Source: QNZT01 sp964651755
Lineage (GTDB): Bacteria > Campylobacterota > Campylobacteria > Campylobacterales > QNZT01
Direction of reading: 5' to 3'
Assembly (NCBI GenBank): GCA_964651755.1
Contig: CAZYZD010000003.1
Coordinates: forward strand, 1 to 55,236
Length of the DNA stretch: 55,236 bases
How positions within the stretch are numbered: position 1 is the stretch's first letter; each line of letters starts with the position of its first letter. The translations under genes and the position numbers were made by a program. Below are positions 25,096-33,592 of the stretch, piece after piece. The notes beneath the pieces are model-generated. The model did no database searches and had not been told where the DNA came from. It saw nothing but the letters and a program-made list of their open reading frames with translations.

Positions 25096-25962
25096 TTACT
25101 CTTCTGTAAAGATTTCATCGAGCAGAGCATCTACAAATTTCTCTTTCTCAAAAGGAACAAGATTGGCTTTTCCCTCTCCCACACCCAGATAGAGAATCGG
25201 TTTTTGAATCTCTTTTGCGATAGAAAAGATAGCGCCCCCTTTTGCCGTGCCGTCAAGTTTGGTGACAATCAGGGCATCGATGCCGATCATGTTGTTAAAG
25301 GCATGTGCCTGGGCAATAGCGGAATTACCCTGTGTTCCGTCAAGAATCAAAGTTTTACGGTCAGGTGCACCACTTTTTGCTTTGTCACAGATACGTACTA
25401 TTTTCTGCAACTCTTTTGCCAGATTGGACTGGGTGTGCAGACGTCCTGCCGTATCGATAATGACATAGTCAATCCCTTTTGCTTTGGCAGAACTGATGGT
25501 ATCAAATGCTACCGCTGAAGGATCATGACCCTGCTTAGTCGCAACGATAGGCACATCAATGCGTTCAGCCCATTTTTTCAGCTGCTCAATTGCAGCAGCC
25601 CTGAAAGTATCTGCTGCACCAAGCATTACACTTTCGCCTGCTGTTTTGTGTAAAAAAGCAAGTTTTCCGATGGTAGTTGTTTTACCCGCACCGTTGACGC
25701 CGAAAATCAATTCAACAAAAGGCTTTTCAATATTTTTCTTCTCCTGCAGTGGTTCTATAAAATAACTCAGCAGTACCTTCCGAAGCGGTTCGCGTTTGAC
25801 TTGATTGGATGGGGGCAGGTAGTAGATAATCTCTTCTACTGTTTCATAAGCCACATCAGCTTCAAGTAAAATCTCTTCAAGTAACTCTTTGGATATGGTG
25901 CTCTCTTTTTTGGGCGCAACACTGCGAATAACTTCGGCTGTTTTTTTAAAAAAACCAAACAT
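25096..25962 (-). CDS. ftsY: Signal recognition particle receptor FtsY
   Basis: 288 residues: a short N domain and the G domain, without the long acidic A domain seen in enterobacteria. The GTPase motifs are GVNGAGKTTTIGKLA (G1), DTFRAAAIEQL, DTAGR and TKLDGTAKGG. It docks SRP-bound ribosomes at the Sec translocon. The gene starts 3 bp after the thioredoxin lipoprotein gene and 10 bp before radA, forming one minus-strand operon. Confidence 0.96.
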   Translation of the reverse strand: MFGFFKKTAEVIRSVAPKKESTISKELLEEILLEADVAYETVEEIIYYLPPSNQVKREPLRKVLLSYFIEPLQEKKNIEKPFVELIFGVNGAGKTTTIGKLAFLHKTAGESVMLGAADTFRAAAIEQLKKWAERIDVPIVATKQGHDPSAVAFDTISSAKAKGIDYVIIDTAGRLHTQSNLAKELQKIVRICDKAKSGAPDRKTLILDGTQGNSAIAQAHAFNNMIGIDALIVTKLDGTAKGGAIFSIAKEIQKPILYLGVGEGKANLVPFEKEKFVDALLDEIFTEE

Positions 25963-25965
25963 TGT

Positions 25966-26559
25966 CTACTTCTTTGTCAACGCCCGCTGGATATCTGCTT
26001 CGATCATCTCCTGCGGCGCTGCACCCACATAATGGGTAAAATAGTCTCCGTTGGTATCGTACATTACCATTGTCGGCAGACTGCGAATACCGCCCAAAGC
26101 ATCGGAGAGGGCGAAATTTTGGGGTGAATTTGCTACCGGGAAATTGATACCGAACTCTTGTTCGAATTTTTGAATTTCCAGGTCATCTTTATTCTCTTCC
26201 ATCAAAATGCCGATAATCTGTACTTTTCCTTTGTAAGCATTTTGAATATCTGCAAGATGCGGTATTTCCGCGCGGCATGGCGGGCACCATGTGGCAAAGA
26301 AGTCCAAAATAACAACCTTTCCTTCGTATCCCTTGAAAATAATCCCTTTTGGTGTTGCAACAAGTAAAATATCTTCTCCCCCTGTGGTATGAAGCGTAAT
26401 AGTACTGGGACCTTCCTCTTTCTCTTTTTCTTTCTGGGAAGTAACCTCTTTTGCCGCCTTTGTCTCTTCTGTCTGTTGGTTACTCTGCTTTTTTCGCTCA
26501 CAACCTGTTAAAAAAAGCAGTGAAGCCAAAAGTGTCAAGATGATAAATTTGTAAAACAT
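25966..26559 (-). CDS. TlpA/ResA-like thioredoxin lipoprotein
   Basis: 197 residues. The ATG at 26559 has AAGGA five bases upstream and opens a lipoprotein signal peptide with a lipobox ending in LTGC (C20). A Lys/Glu-rich linker (residues 22-50) leads to a thioredoxin fold with the redox pair WCPPC (C92, C95) and a cis-proline region SLPTMV. Anchored on the periplasmic side, such proteins reduce cysteines, for example apocytochrome haem sites; the octaheme cytochrome in this window could be a client, which is inference. A longer in-frame reading upstream to 26784 has no signals and is rejected. Confidence 0.85.
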   Translation of the reverse strand: MFYKFIILTLLASLLFLTGCERKKQSNQQTEETKAAKEVTSQKEKEKEEGPSTITLHTTGGEDILLVATPKGIIFKGYEGKVVILDFFATWCPPCRAEIPHLADIQNAYKGKVQIIGILMEENKDDLEIQKFEQEFGINFPVANSPQNFALSDALGGIRSLPTMVMYDTNGDYFTHYVGAAPQEMIEADIQRALTKK

Positions 26560-26593
26560 GTCGATCCTTAATCTGGTAAGATATATAATGAAA

Positions 26594-26640
26594 ACAAAAC
26601 TTGAAATGCAGTACCGTACTGCAGAAAAGTCAAGTTTTGT
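26594..26640. repeat. 47-bp nested perfect inverted repeat between divergent genes
   Basis: Outer arms ACAAAACTTGA (26594-26604) and TCAAGTTTTGT (26630-26640) are perfect 11-bp complements. Inside, TGCAGTAC-C-GTACTGCA (26607-26623) is a second perfect palindrome with 8-bp arms. It sits in the 119-bp gap between the thioredoxin lipoprotein (minus) and the cyclo-ligase (plus). A TATAAT lies just to its left (26584-26589, plus strand). On the minus strand TTTC follows the stem. It could be an operator, an attenuator hairpin or a small RNA. Confidence 0.7.
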
Positions 26641-26678
26641 GAAATAAAAGCAAATTATAGTAGACTGGGACTTATATT

Positions 26679-27311
26679 TTGGATAAAAAAACTTTTCGTA
26701 AGCGTTGTTTGGAGAAATTGCGGCGCAAACAGAACGCTTCGACACTTGCGCTGGACAAAAAAATAGCCGGCCGCGTCGAGGCAATTATCGAGGAGAAGAA
26801 ACCGTCGTCGGTTCTTTTCTATTTGCCTATGTCAGTTGAAGCTGATTTAAGAAAACTGATGCAGAAAGGGCGAAAAAAATATAAGATATTTGTTCCTTTT
26901 ATAGTGAAAGAAAGTTTCAAGATGGTAAAATATCGTTTGCCTTTGAGACGGAATATTTATCAAATTTATGAACCGCCGCAAAGCCACTTGAAGATAAAAG
27001 ATGTAGATATGATTATCGTACCGGTCGTAGGGGTTGACGGTATGTGTAAAAGAGTGGGTTTTGGCAAAGGTATGTATGACAGATACTTTCAAAAACTAAA
27101 AAAACCACCTGTTGTAATTTTTGTACAACGGGTACAATGCGCCACTAAAGAGATTGTAACAGATAGCTTTGATGTGATGGCGGATTTTTATATTACCCCT
27201 AAAGAGACTTTATACAGAGGTAGAAACTATGATAACAGAGATCGCAATCGCGCTTGCAGGCGTACTCGCAGGTGCGGGCGTTACTGCGCTGGTTACAAAA
27301 AGAGGACATAA
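26679..27311 (+). CDS. 5-formyltetrahydrofolate cyclo-ligase with a run-on C-terminus
   Basis: 210 residues. It converts 5-formyl-THF to 5,10-methenyl-THF using ATP. The signature GFGKGMYDRYF (127-137) and the PVVGVD strand identify the family. The TTG start is chosen because residues 1-10 (KKTFRKRCLEKLR) match the usual N-terminal helix; TATAGT at 26656 may be its -10. The domain normally ends near 'ADFYITP' (about residue 174). Residues 184-210 are an Arg-rich tail read over the start of rny (83-bp overlap), which suggests a lost stop codon. Confidence 0.82.
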   Translation: MDKKTFRKRCLEKLRRKQNASTLALDKKIAGRVEAIIEEKKPSSVLFYLPMSVEADLRKLMQKGRKKYKIFVPFIVKESFKMVKYRLPLRRNIYQIYEPPQSHLKIKDVDMIIVPVVGVDGMCKRVGFGKGMYDRYFQKLKKPPVVIFVQRVQCATKEIVTDSFDVMADFYITPKETLYRGRNYDNRDRNRACRRTRRCGRYCAGYKKRT

Positions 27312-28797
27312 TGCAAAACTGAGCCTTTTCCTGGATCAGGCAAAAGCGAAAGCAAGTACAATCGAATATGAAGCGGAAAAATTGCTTCAGGATGCCAGAA
27401 TCAAGGCAAAAGATCTTGAAATCGAGGCAAAAAACAGTTATGAAGAGAAAAAACAGAAACTTCTTGCCGAGTATGAAAAACGTTTTGCACAGCTGGAGCA
27501 GAAAGAGCAGGATGTCAATACTCTTTTTAAAGATGAACTTAAAAATATTATGTCTGAAAAAGAGGATCTCAAACAGGAGAAACTCTCTTTGCAGGAGTAT
27601 AAAGAGGAGTTGCAGAAAAAAGAGGTTGAACTCAAAACCAAACTTGAAGATGCTGACAAACTGATAGAACGTTCAGCCGGAATGACCGGTGATGAAGCCA
27701 GGGAAATTGTACTTAAACGTGCTGAAGAGAATGCCCGTGCAGAGATTGCACATATTGTCAGAAAATATGAGCAGGAAGCAAAAAACAAAGCGAAAAAACA
27801 TGCTTATTATATTCTGGCACAGGCAACGACACGATTTGCGGGTGAGTTTGCTGCCGAGCGGCTGATCAATACTGTCAACCTGCCAAGTGATGATATCAAA
27901 GGGCGTATTATCGGGAAAGAGGGTAGAAATATCAAAGCACTGGAGATGATTCTGGGCGTAGATGTAATTATCGACGATACCCCGAATGTGATCATTCTCA
28001 GCAGTTTCAATCTTTACCGTCGTGCAATTGCCACACAGGTGATCGAAGAGTTGATTCAGGACGGACGCATACAGCCTGCACGTATTGAAGATATTTACAA
28101 AAAAGTAACCGAAGAGTTTGAGCAGAAGATTTATGAAGAGGGTGAAGATATTTTGCTTGATTTCGGTATTGCAGATATGCATCCTGAAATTATCAAGCTG
28201 ATTGGTAAGCTTCGCTTCAGAGCTTCTTACGGACAAAATGCACTGGGGCACTCTCTTGAGGTTGCCAATCTTGCAGGGATTATTGCTGCGGAGTGCGGCG
28301 GAGATGAAAAACTGGCGCGCAGAGCAGGTATACTGCACGATATCGGTAAAGCATTGACGCATGATTTCTCAGGCAGTCATGTCGATCTGGGTGCCGAGAT
28401 ATGCAAACGATACAACGAACACCCTGTCGTCATCAATGCCATTTACGCGCATCATGGTCATGAAGAAGTAACCAGCATAGAATCAGCTGCTGTCTGTGCG
28501 GCAGATACACTATCTGCTGCGAGACCGGGTGCCAGAAGAGAAGTGCTGGAAGCATTTTTGAAAAGGGTACAGGATATTGAAGATATTGCTACCTCCAAGA
28601 CAGGTGTCCGCTCTGCCTATGCGATCAACGCGGGGCGCGAGATCCGGGTAATTGCCAATGCCAAACTGATCAACGATGACGAAGCGGTACTTCTTTCCAA
28701 AGAGATTGCCAAAGAGATTGAAGAGAAGGTACAGTACCCCGGAGATATCAAAGTCAATGTTATACGGGAACTTCGTGCGGTAGATTACGCCAGATAA
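27229..28797 (+). CDS. rny: Ribonuclease Y
   Basis: 522 residues. An N-terminal membrane anchor (residues 3-21) is followed by a long coiled coil (about 25-200), a KH RNA-binding domain (about 215-280, IKGRIIGKEGRNIKALE) and an HD phosphohydrolase domain with the catalytic HD at 370-371 (LHDIGKALTHD). RNase Y starts bulk mRNA decay and is used by Campylobacterota in place of RNase E. The first 83 bp overlap the preceding gene. The ABC exporter follows after 4 bp. Confidence 0.95.
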   Translation: MITEIAIALAGVLAGAGVTALVTKRGHNAKLSLFLDQAKAKASTIEYEAEKLLQDARIKAKDLEIEAKNSYEEKKQKLLAEYEKRFAQLEQKEQDVNTLFKDELKNIMSEKEDLKQEKLSLQEYKEELQKKEVELKTKLEDADKLIERSAGMTGDEAREIVLKRAEENARAEIAHIVRKYEQEAKNKAKKHAYYILAQATTRFAGEFAAERLINTVNLPSDDIKGRIIGKEGRNIKALEMILGVDVIIDDTPNVIILSSFNLYRRAIATQVIEELIQDGRIQPARIEDIYKKVTEEFEQKIYEEGEDILLDFGIADMHPEIIKLIGKLRFRASYGQNALGHSLEVANLAGIIAAECGGDEKLARRAGILHDIGKALTHDFSGSHVDLGAEICKRYNEHPVVINAIYAHHGHEEVTSIESAAVCAADTLSAARPGARREVLEAFLKRVQDIEDIATSKTGVRSAYAINAGREIRVIANAKLINDDEAVLLSKEIAKEIEEKVQYPGDIKVNVIRELRAVDYAR

Positions 28798-28801
28798 GAG
28801 G

Positions 28802-30568
28802 ATGCAGACCTATACATTTTCTGAAATATTTGCAGAAATCAGGAAATACAAAAAAGAGCTGATTATTGCAAATATTGTTGCTATTCTGGCAACACTTGCG
28901 GCTGCCCCCGCACCGCTTCTGATGCCTCTGCTGGTAGATGAAGTTTTATTGCATAAACCGGGTTACCTGGTAGGAAAAATAGACTCTCTTTTCGGTTTTT
29001 CTCATGAAGCATGGTTCTATGTTGCAGTTGTTTTGGTTTTTACACTGCTGCTGCGAATGCTCTATTTTATGTTTAGTATTGTGCAAAGCTGGTATTTTAC
29101 TATTATCTCAAAAAATATTACCTATAAAATACGAAAAGATCTTCTGCATCAAATTTCAAGAGTGAGTCTGCGGGAATTTGAAAATTTTGGAAGTGGTAAA
29201 ATCTCATCTCTGGCAATTGTGGATGTTGCTACGATTGACAGTTTTTTATCCTCTTCCATCAGTAAACTGGTAATCTCTCTTTTTATGATTATCGCTGTTT
29301 CTGTCGTACTGCTTTTGATTCACTGGCAGCTTGCACTTTTCATTTTGCTGTTCAATCCATTTGTCGTGGTGCTGACACGTAAAATTGCCAAAAATGTCTC
29401 CAGATACAAGAAAGAGGAGAATGCAATCATTGCAACATTTCAGGAATCTCTTTCCGAGACGATGGAACTTTTCCGACAGGTCAGGGCGGCAAATGCTGAG
29501 AATCATTTTTTCGCTAAACTGAAAAATCTGGCAGGTGAAATCAAAGAGAAGGGGATTGCCTTTGCCTACAAATCCCAGATCTCGATCAATGGTTCACATA
29601 TGCTCTTCCTGGCAGGTTTTGAACTTTTCAGGGGAGCCGGTATTTTGATGGTCGCCTACTCGGATCTGAGTATTGGACAAATGCTGGCATTTTTTGGATA
29701 CCTGTGGGTTATTGTGGCACCTGTCAATCAGATTATCACGATGCAGTATGATTATCACAATGCAAGAGAAGCACTGAAACGTATCAATACTATTTTTGAT
29801 CTGGAGAAAGAGCCTGCGTATCCGCATCTGCAAAATCCTTTCATGAAAAAGAAAGCAAACAGTGTCACCATCAGAAACCTCTCTTTTTCCTATCAAAAAG
29901 AGTTACCGATACTGAAAGATGTTTCACTACAGATCAAAGAAAAACAGAAAGTGGCGCTTGTAGGGGCAAGCGGTAACGGCAAAACAACACTGGCTCAGCT
30001 GATTGTCGGGTTTTATCAGCCCGATAGCGGTGATATCCGTTATGACGGTATCTCCTATAAAGAGATCGGTCTGGATGTGATCCGCGAACATGTCTATCTT
30101 GTATTGCAGATTCCAATGCTCTTTAATGAAACAATCCGTTTCAATCTTACTTTCGGCAAAGATGTAGCCGAATCTAAAATCATAGAAGCATTGGAAATTG
30201 CACAGCTGGATGATTTCTTGAAAACTTTGCCCGATGGTCTTGATACGCTGGTTGGGACAAACGGTGTTAAACTCTCCGGAGGGCAGAGACAACGTATCTC
30301 CATTGCACGGATGATTATCAGCGATCCCAATATCGTTATTTTAGACGAATCTACCTCCGCACTGGATATCCACACAGAAGAGGCGCTTTTTGAGAGGTTG
30401 CAGCCTTTTTTGGCGGAGCGGACGACGATTATTATCGCGCATCGTTTGAGCACAATCAAGCAGGCAGATTATATCTACATGATTGATGAAGGCAAAGTTA
30501 TACAGGAAGGTACACTTGATGATTTATTAAAGCAGCAAAACAGACTGCATACTTTTTTCAACCCTTAA
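28802..30568 (+). CDS. ABC transporter, fused permease and ATPase (MsbA/multidrug type)
   Basis: 588 residues: six membrane helices (about 20-320), then the nucleotide-binding domain. Walker A is GASGNGKTT (K394), the signature LSGGQRQR, Walker B IVILDESTSALD and the switch His in IIIAHRLST. It works as a homodimer exporter. The substrate is unknown; lipid A/MsbA-like or drug export are possible. It lies 4 bp after rny and 27 bp before a DedA gene, so a membrane-related unit is plausible. Confidence 0.88.
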   Translation: MQTYTFSEIFAEIRKYKKELIIANIVAILATLAAAPAPLLMPLLVDEVLLHKPGYLVGKIDSLFGFSHEAWFYVAVVLVFTLLLRMLYFMFSIVQSWYFTIISKNITYKIRKDLLHQISRVSLREFENFGSGKISSLAIVDVATIDSFLSSSISKLVISLFMIIAVSVVLLLIHWQLALFILLFNPFVVVLTRKIAKNVSRYKKEENAIIATFQESLSETMELFRQVRAANAENHFFAKLKNLAGEIKEKGIAFAYKSQISINGSHMLFLAGFELFRGAGILMVAYSDLSIGQMLAFFGYLWVIVAPVNQIITMQYDYHNAREALKRINTIFDLEKEPAYPHLQNPFMKKKANSVTIRNLSFSYQKELPILKDVSLQIKEKQKVALVGASGNGKTTLAQLIVGFYQPDSGDIRYDGISYKEIGLDVIREHVYLVLQIPMLFNETIRFNLTFGKDVAESKIIEALEIAQLDDFLKTLPDGLDTLVGTNGVKLSGGQRQRISIARMIISDPNIVILDESTSALDIHTEEALFERLQPFLAERTTIIIAHRLSTIKQADYIYMIDEGKVIQEGTLDDLLKQQNRLHTFFNP

Positions 30569-30595
30569 TAAATAAAACAATAAATAGAGGATTTT

Positions 30596-31153
30596 ATGGA
30601 AGATATTTTTCAATCACTGACAACTTACGGTTATATTGCACTTTTTTTATATTCGCTTGGCGGAGGATTTTTCGGATTGATTGCAGCGGGAGCGCTTAGC
30701 TATCTGGGCAAAATGGATATTGTTATTTCAATGCTGGTTGTTTTTGTCGCCAATTACCTGGGGGATATGATTCTCTTTTATATGGCACGTTATAACAAAG
30801 AGATAATTGCTCCCTACATGAAATCTCATCGTCGTAAATTTGCACTTTCTCATCTTCTGGTCAAAAAATATGGGGATTTTGCTGTTTTTATTCAAAAATT
30901 TATTTATGGTGTCAAGACACTGGTGCCGATCGCTATGGGATTGTCAAAATATAGTTTTGTCAAATTTGGTATATTAAATATCCCTGCAACTGCAATTTTT
31001 GTCCTCTTTTTCGGTTTACTGAGCTACAAAGGGGGTGAACATATTGTCGCACTCTTTGCCAAACTAAAAGAGACACCATGGATAATGCCGCTGATTCTTT
31101 TCTCTTTGATTGGCGGTTTATGGTTCTATTTTCATAAGGCAACCAAAAAGTAG
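30596..31153 (+). CDS. DedA family membrane protein
   Basis: 185 residues with about five hydrophobic segments, including re-entrant loops. Family elements are GGGFFGLIAAGALSYLG near the N-terminus and FIQKFIYGVKTLVPIAMGLSKYSFVKF (about 100-127), the counterpart of the DedA motif F-x-R-x-x-P-x-x-R. DedA proteins flip polyprenyl phosphate or phospholipids and affect envelope charge and drug tolerance. The Arg and Pro of the classical motif are shifted or replaced. The stop overlaps the GTG of the glycosyltransferase by one base. Confidence 0.75.
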   Translation: MEDIFQSLTTYGYIALFLYSLGGGFFGLIAAGALSYLGKMDIVISMLVVFVANYLGDMILFYMARYNKEIIAPYMKSHRRKFALSHLLVKKYGDFAVFIQKFIYGVKTLVPIAMGLSKYSFVKFGILNIPATAIFVLFFGLLSYKGGEHIVALFAKLKETPWIMPLILFSLIGGLWFYFHKATKK

Positions 31154-31959
31154 TGCAGGTTAGTGTTGTTATACCCACCTATAACCGTGCCGAAATGGTG
31201 GTACGTGCTGTGGATTCTGTACTTGCACAGAGTGAAGCGGCAGATCAGATTATTGTTGTGGATGACGGATCGTCTGATGCCACACAACAATTTCTGGCAT
31301 CCTATCATGAACAGATAGAGGTGATTTATCAGCCAAACAGAGGTGTCTCGGCGGCAAGGAACAGCGGTATAAAAGCAGCCAGGTATGAGTGGATTGCCTT
31401 TTTGGACTCTGATGACTGCTGGCATAAAGAGAAACTCTATTATCAAAAAGCGTTTCACCGAAAATATCCTGAAATATTATGGTCGCATACGCTGGAAGCA
31501 TGGATTCGCAATGGAAAAACAATCTCTCAGAAAAAACATCATGCAAAACCGGAAGGAGCCTGTTTTTACGAATCACTCTCTTTTTGCAAAATAGCACCTT
31601 CAACAGTGATGCTTCACCGGGATATTTTAGAGGAAATTGGTTATTTTGATGTAGATTTACCGGTTTGTGAAGATTATGATCTCTGGTTGCGTATTTTAAA
31701 AGTATATGATATTGGATTGGTTCATGAAGTATTGACCACCAAATATGCAGGACATACCCAGCTCTCTTTCTCCGACTATATTTTAGATCAATATCGGATT
31801 AAAGCACTCTGTAAACATCTTCCTGAAAAAAAGGTACATGAAGAGATTGAAAAAAAATTGATGATTCTCAAAACTGGCGCACAGAAGCACAAAAATCAAT
31901 CTGTACTTCATTTTTGCGACGAAATCGAAATGTGTATCAGGCGGAAAGAGGCTCTTTAA
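31153..31959 (+). CDS. Family 2 glycosyltransferase
   Basis: 268 residues. A GT-A fold begins at VSVVIPTYNRAEMV. IIVVDDGSSDAT binds the nucleotide sugar, and FLDSDDCW (D85-D88) is the metal-binding DxD-type motif. A charged helical tail follows, with no membrane helix. The acceptor is unknown; lipooligosaccharide or capsule sugar is likely given the envelope genes around it. The start is GTG, overlapping the dedA stop. The 3' end overlaps the convergent EAL regulator by 23 bp. Confidence 0.88.
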   Translation: MQVSVVIPTYNRAEMVVRAVDSVLAQSEAADQIIVVDDGSSDATQQFLASYHEQIEVIYQPNRGVSAARNSGIKAARYEWIAFLDSDDCWHKEKLYYQKAFHRKYPEILWSHTLEAWIRNGKTISQKKHHAKPEGACFYESLSFCKIAPSTVMLHRDILEEIGYFDVDLPVCEDYDLWLRILKVYDIGLVHEVLTTKYAGHTQLSFSDYILDQYRIKALCKHLPEKKVHEEIEKKLMILKTGAQKHKNQSVLHFCDEIEMCIRRKEAL

Positions 31960-33592
31960 TCTCCAACGGTTTTTTGGCAAGCTCCAATTCTGCTTTGCCG
32001 ATATAAAATCCCTGAGAGTAGTCAATTCCTATTTCATTGATAATATTGAAAATCTTTTTATCGCTGACATACTCTGCTACAGTTTTTGCACCAATTTTAT
32101 CTGCAAAGATTTTGATTGTCTCTACTGTTTGCCGACATGCGTTGGAGTGGGCGATATCTTTGATAAGTGAACCGTCAAGTTTGATAATATCTGGTTGAAA
32201 TTCGATAATACGGATAAAGTTGGAAAAGCCGCTTCCAAAGTCATCAATGGCAATTTTAACGCCGTAACTTTTTGCCAATTGGATAAAGTTTTTGACAACT
32301 TCATAAGAGTCTGTCTCTTTGTCTTCAAGCAATTCAAATATCAATTTATCGGTAACATCTCTGTTGTTTTCCAAAGCTTCGAGTAAAAATTCACGCATTA
32401 CCGGATCTTCAATATCAAGAGAAGAGAGATTAATAGAAATCTCACATCCGTTTTCTCTGATTTTTTGTATTACTTTATCGATAAGCAGTTTTGTAATATA
32501 TGGATAGAGTTTACCTTTTTTGGCAGCCTCAAGAAAGTAGGGCTGTGGAAATACCACATCATATTTTTCATCATACATCCGTACCAGTGCTTCATAACGT
32601 TTGATTTCGCCTGTTTTGTTATTATAGATGGGCTGAAAAAAGGGAACAATCTTATCATCTTTCAGGGCTTCTTTGATTACTTTGAGAATTTTGAGATTCT
32701 CTTCAATATTCTCTTTGAGTTTATCAATCATTCCATCTGAAAGAAGATACTCTTTTTTCTCCTGAAGCGCAGCTCCAAGAATTGTATGGGCATCTTCATA
32801 AAGTGTTTCAGGCGAAGTATTTGAATAACTCATTGTAACATTGACATAAAATTCATACATATCGAAAGTAAAACGACTCTTTTTGACATACTCGATCAAA
32901 TTGGTACAAAATGCTTCAATTCTGTTACTTTCAAAGTTTTCAACATCGACAAGAATGGCATATTCCCCGTTTGAAATATGGTAAATGGAGTGTCTGGGTA
33001 ACAGTGCGCTGAATTGTTTGAGTGCATTCAGAAATATACTATCAAGTTTTTCAGCGATTTTACTGCCGAAAAAACTTTCGTTGAGTGTATAATTATCCAT
33101 ATATACCAGAAAAAGTCCTGCTTTTTTCATATCGGATTGCTGAATATCTTTCATCAGTGCCAGTTTATTGGGGTAACCGCTTGCTGCATTGATAGATGCA
33201 AGAATATACCGCTTGTTGAGTCTTGCCGTTTCAATATAGGATTTACATCTGGCTTTGAGTTCAAGTTTATCAAAAGATTTGTTGATAAAATCATTAACAC
33301 CGCATTCAAGAGCTTTAATCTTGTCTTCTTTGCTTTCAAGTGAAGTAATCATCAAAATCGGCGTTCTTTGGATCTGATCTATTTTGCGTATCTCCTGTGT
33401 TGCTTCAAAACCGTCCATAACCGGCATCATTGCATCCATCAGTACAATATCCGGTGATTCTGACAATACCTTTTCAATTGCTTCTTTACCGTTTTCTGCT
33501 TCAATAAAGGTATAGCCTTCCTCTTTCAGTGCCAGTTTGATCATCATCCGATTTACGGCGATATCGTCCACTATCAATATTTTTGCACTCAT
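31937..33592 (-). CDS. Response regulator with degenerate GGDEF and EAL c-di-GMP phosphodiesterase
   Basis: 551 residues. The receiver (1-120) has the acidic pair D9/D10, phospho-acceptor D53, T83 and K105. The middle domain resembles GGDEF, but its loop reads NGEY (208-211), so it should not make c-di-GMP. The EAL domain starts at EAL (334-336) and keeps INLS, ELLED, IDDFGSGF, KLDGS, AEYV and SQGF, so phosphodiesterase activity is likely. The gene overlaps the preceding hybrid kinase by ATGA and is almost certainly its output. Confidence 0.9.
   Translation of the reverse strand: MSAKILIVDDIAVNRMMIKLALKEEGYTFIEAENGKEAIEKVLSESPDIVLMDAMMPVMDGFEATQEIRKIDQIQRTPILMITSLESKEDKIKALECGVNDFINKSFDKLELKARCKSYIETARLNKRYILASINAASGYPNKLALMKDIQQSDMKKAGLFLVYMDNYTLNESFFGSKIAEKLDSIFLNALKQFSALLPRHSIYHISNGEYAILVDVENFESNRIEAFCTNLIEYVKKSRFTFDMYEFYVNVTMSYSNTSPETLYEDAHTILGAALQEKKEYLLSDGMIDKLKENIEENLKILKVIKEALKDDKIVPFFQPIYNNKTGEIKRYEALVRMYDEKYDVVFPQPYFLEAAKKGKLYPYITKLLIDKVIQKIRENGCEISINLSSLDIEDPVMREFLLEALENNRDVTDKLIFELLEDKETDSYEVVKNFIQLAKSYGVKIAIDDFGSGFSNFIRIIEFQPDIIKLDGSLIKDIAHSNACRQTVETIKIFADKIGAKTVAEYVSDKKIFNIINEIGIDYSQGFYIGKAELELAKKPLEIKEPLSA

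Noticed and set aside
26560..26784. N-terminal extension of the thioredoxin lipoprotein to 26784
   Set aside because: It would bury the signal peptide 75 residues in, cross the 47-bp inverted repeat and overlap the divergent cyclo-ligase. The ATG at 26559 has a good RBS.
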